Position numbers and translations under genes: made by a program. From Deltaproteobacteria bacterium HGW-Deltaproteobacteria-15 (lineage in GTDB: Bacteria > Desulfobacterota > DSM-4660 > Desulfatiglandales > HGW-15): a DNA stretch of 64,000 nt. Within the stretch, counting starts at the first letter, position 1. Each line of letters begins with the position of its first letter. This document shows, piece by piece, positions 62,268-64,000 of this stretch. Location of the stretch: the NCBI GenBank assembly GCA_002840535.1, contig PHBH01000055.1:1-64000 (forward strand), given 5' to 3'. The notes beneath the pieces were generated by a model that did no database searches, was not told the DNA's origin, and worked only from the letters and a program-made list of their open reading frames with translations.

Positions 62268-62855
62268 TTACTCCCCCTTGCTACCCTTCTGGAAGAGCAC
62301 GTGATCCACCATCTGACAGATCAGGTGGCCGGCAAAGATATGGACCTCCTGGATTCTTGGAGTAGATGCGTTCCTGACTGTCAGGCAGAGATCCGCCATT
62401 TTTGCAATCTTGCCGCCTTCCCCTCCGGTCATGACGGCGCTATACAACCCCATCTTCCTGGCGGCTTTCACGGCGGAAACCACATTGGCCGAATTCCCGC
62501 TCGTGGTAAACGCGAGAAGCACATCTCCTTCTCTGCCGAGAGCCTTGATCTGCTTTGAAAAGACCTCTTCAAAGGAGTAATCGTTCGCTATGCTGGTGAT
62601 TACGGAAGTGTCCGTGGTCAGGGCAACCGCGGGCAGAGGCGGACGCTCCAGAAGAAAGCGGTTCACAAATTCCGCTGCAAGGTGCTGGGCGTCGGCAGCG
62701 CTGCCACCATTGCCGCACAGCATGAGCTTGCGTTCGTTTGTGAATGCGAGGGCGATCCTCTCGGCAAACAGAATCAGCTTCGGGCCGTTTTCTTTGACGA
62801 AATCCTCCTTGGACTTGACACTTTCTTTCAGCGCGGCTTCGACGATTTTCTCCAC
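62268..62855 (-). CDS. gmhA: Phosphoheptose isomerase GmhA (SIS domain)
   Basis: A 195-residue SIS-domain enzyme converting sedoheptulose-7-phosphate to D-glycero-D-manno-heptose-7-phosphate, the first step of LPS heptose synthesis. It has C-G-N-G-G-S-A-A-D-A-Q-H-L-A-A-E-F with the catalytic His/Glu and T-T-S-G-N-S-A-N. GTG at 62855 with AAGGTGG upstream is chosen; the frame to 62972 has an N-terminus unlike the family. Confidence 0.88.
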   Translation of the reverse strand: MEKIVEAALKESVKSKEDFVKENGPKLILFAERIALAFTNERKLMLCGNGGSAADAQHLAAEFVNRFLLERPPLPAVALTTDTSVITSIANDYSFEEVFSKQIKALGREGDVLLAFTTSGNSANVVSAVKAARKMGLYSAVMTGGEGGKIAKMADLCLTVRNASTPRIQEVHIFAGHLICQMVDHVLFQKGSKGE

Positions 62856-63072
62856 TTGTCCACCTTTTGTAGGAATGACCTGAAATGTATAGTTGGAAGG
62901 CCGACTTGTCAACGGCTGTTTCTTGCACCATTGTAACACTTTAGCTCCGTGAAACGGCTCAAGGTTGACCACAGGGTGCTCGCCGTCTTCAAGAGAAGAG
63001 ACCGAACCCGGGAAAAATCCAGCAGAAGGCGCAGCGCCATTTTCTTTGACTTCAAGGGAAAAAGCGGATAAG

Positions 63073-63092
63073 TTTCCATCAAATGATGGAAA
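63073..63092. promoter_or_regulatory. Palindrome over the start of the TetR gene
   Basis: TTTCCATCA-AA-TGATGGAAA, perfect 9-bp arms; the ATG at 63083 is within it. It may be an autoregulatory operator. Confidence 0.5.
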
Positions 63093-63748
63093 AAATCGGC
63101 AATCGGAAAGGCCGCTCTCCCTCTTCTCTCAAGGGGAGGATTCTCCGGACCGCGCGCCGGGTATTCGGAGAATACGGCTATCATGGCGCCACCACGCGCA
63201 TGATCGCAAAGGCTTCAGGCATAGACATCTCCACCCTCCATTACCATTGGGGTGAAAAGGCCGAACTTTACGAGGCCGTAATCCTTGATATCACCAGGAA
63301 GTTCCGGACCAGACTGATCGAAGTGGAGAGGATCATCCACGGTCTGCCCCTTCCGGAACGTATGGACATTGCCATCGACATGGTAGCGGACTATCTGTTT
63401 CGCCATCCGGAGGTATCGAACATCGTACTTTTTCGGTATTTCGGCAAGACCAGGCATCCCTCCGCGGTGGACTTCCATATTCCGGAATTCGTATCGGACA
63501 TCGCCCGTTCCATGAACCTTTGCACCGATGAAGTCACACCCGGCGTAAGCATGCAGGTGTTGGCCATGATGAACGTGATATTCAACTTCATCTCAGGGGA
63601 AACATTTTTTCGGTCCACCATGAACCTGAGAAAGGCGGAATACGCTGCCATGGTCAAGAAGACGGCGAAGCTCATCCTGATCCCTGCGTTTGCAGGGGAA
63701 GCCGGAGATCAGAGGTCAGAGGTCAGAGGTCAGAAAACAGAAAGATGA
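63083..63748 (+). CDS. TetR family regulator with repeat-derived tail
   Basis: A 221-residue regulator. Helix-turn-helix near residues 25-60: A-R-R-V-F-G-E-Y-G-Y-H-G-A-T, then I-A-K-A-S-G-I-D-I-S-T-L-H-Y-H-W-G-E-K. The C-terminal domain is helical. The last 14 residues (G-D-Q-R-S-E-V-R-G-Q) are encoded by an AGAGGTCAG repeat, so a native stop was probably lost or overtaken. It diverges from gmhA. The target is unknown. No clear ribosome site; ATG at 63083 or 63086. Confidence 0.85.
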   Translation: MMEKIGNRKGRSPSSLKGRILRTARRVFGEYGYHGATTRMIAKASGIDISTLHYHWGEKAELYEAVILDITRKFRTRLIEVERIIHGLPLPERMDIAIDMVADYLFRHPEVSNIVLFRYFGKTRHPSAVDFHIPEFVSDIARSMNLCTDEVTPGVSMQVLAMMNVIFNFISGETFFRSTMNLRKAEYAAMVKKTAKLILIPAFAGEAGDQRSEVRGQKTER

Positions 63749-63988
63749 CAGAGGGCAGAGGACAGCGGTCAGAGATCGTCATTCCGGCGAAAGCCGGAAT
63801 CCAGTGTTGCTGACGTGTTCTTTTGTCAAAGAAGAACCCTTGGCTCCGGCTGCTCATGATGCGGGGCCGGAGTAATGAACACACCCGCCTATGCTGGTAA
63901 TGTCGAGGGACTATTCAAAACCGGAAAAGGAAGATCTGACTTTTGCAGATCTGTCGCTGACCTCTGACTGCTGACCTCTGACCTCTAG
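63709..63988. repeat. Inverted AGAGGTCAG repeats flanking a 220-bp block
   Basis: CAGAGGTCAGAGGTCAG (63712-63735) is mirrored by CTGACCTCTGACTGC... (63958-63987), with GTCATTCCGG...CCGGAATCC (63779-63803) inside. It looks like a non-autonomous element. The same motif is at 523-548. Confidence 0.7.
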
Positions 63989-64000
63989 CATTTAACCTGT

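Overview
The window looks like chromosomal DNA of a Gram-negative anaerobe of the Desulfobacterota (former Deltaproteobacteria) type, probably from an uncultured or lightly studied lineage. This is inferred from gene content: a complete hopanoid cluster, an N-type ATPase operon, an RND pump with outer-membrane channel, OmpA/PagL-like outer membrane proteins, MinCDE, and small conserved hypotheticals familiar from that group. The many families of short dispersed intergenic repeats also fit. No rRNA, tRNA, CRISPR array, intact insertion sequence or prophage was recognised.

Layout. 0.3-4.5 kb: a small hypothetical, a START-like protein overlapping a glycosyltransferase, a TPR gene remnant, a hypothetical, an orphan response regulator and a membrane-anchored rhodanese. 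4.8-7.7 kb: HrpB helicase and a 59-residue Cys-rich protein. 7.9-14.5 kb (minus strand): a complete nine-gene N-ATPase operon in the order atpD-C-Q-R-B-E-F-A-G. It has no separate delta gene, and its c subunit carries two carboxylates plus the E-S-T-x-x-Y sodium-site pattern. 15.1-23.8 kb: hopanoid genes hpnH, hpnG, shc, hpnA, hpnN and hpnM, covering cyclisation, side-chain extension and lipid export. 24.0-30.8 kb: a TetR regulator with a palindromic operator and a tripartite RND efflux system. 30.9-37.3 kb: a 92-bp tandem repeat, a GAF/HisKA protein without an ATPase domain, a PagL-like lipid A deacylase, a B12-type radical SAM enzyme, MscL, DUF4197 and an OmpA lipoprotein.

37.4-43.9 kb: a protein with a C-terminal HPr domain, DUF1579 and DUF2277 proteins, a Zn-alcohol dehydrogenase/SRPBCC pair, an HPP membrane protein and a CBS protein. 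44.3-46.3 kb: minCDE, where an exact 50-bp tandem duplication shifts the minD frame and replaces its membrane-targeting tail. This is the most striking single anomaly. 46.8-52.8 kb: a winged-helix protein, OsmC, Uup ABC-F, an RRM protein, CspA with a long leader, an unrecognised two-gene unit and a second orphan response regulator. 53.1-63.7 kb (mostly minus strand): a molybdopterin oxidoreductase with Asp in place of one cluster Cys, DUF4412, UvrB, CysS, IspF, FmdB, a deoxyhypusine-synthase-like protein, GmhA and a TetR regulator on the plus strand with a palindrome over its start.

The genes suggest strong investment in the envelope: hopanoids, LPS heptose, lipid A trimming, efflux and mechanosensation, together with a probably Na+-coupled second ATPase. 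No wholly new system could be demonstrated. The best candidates for undescribed biology are the 51.0-52.3 kb gene pair, the HPr-fusion protein and the deoxyhypusine-synthase-like protein next to gmhA.
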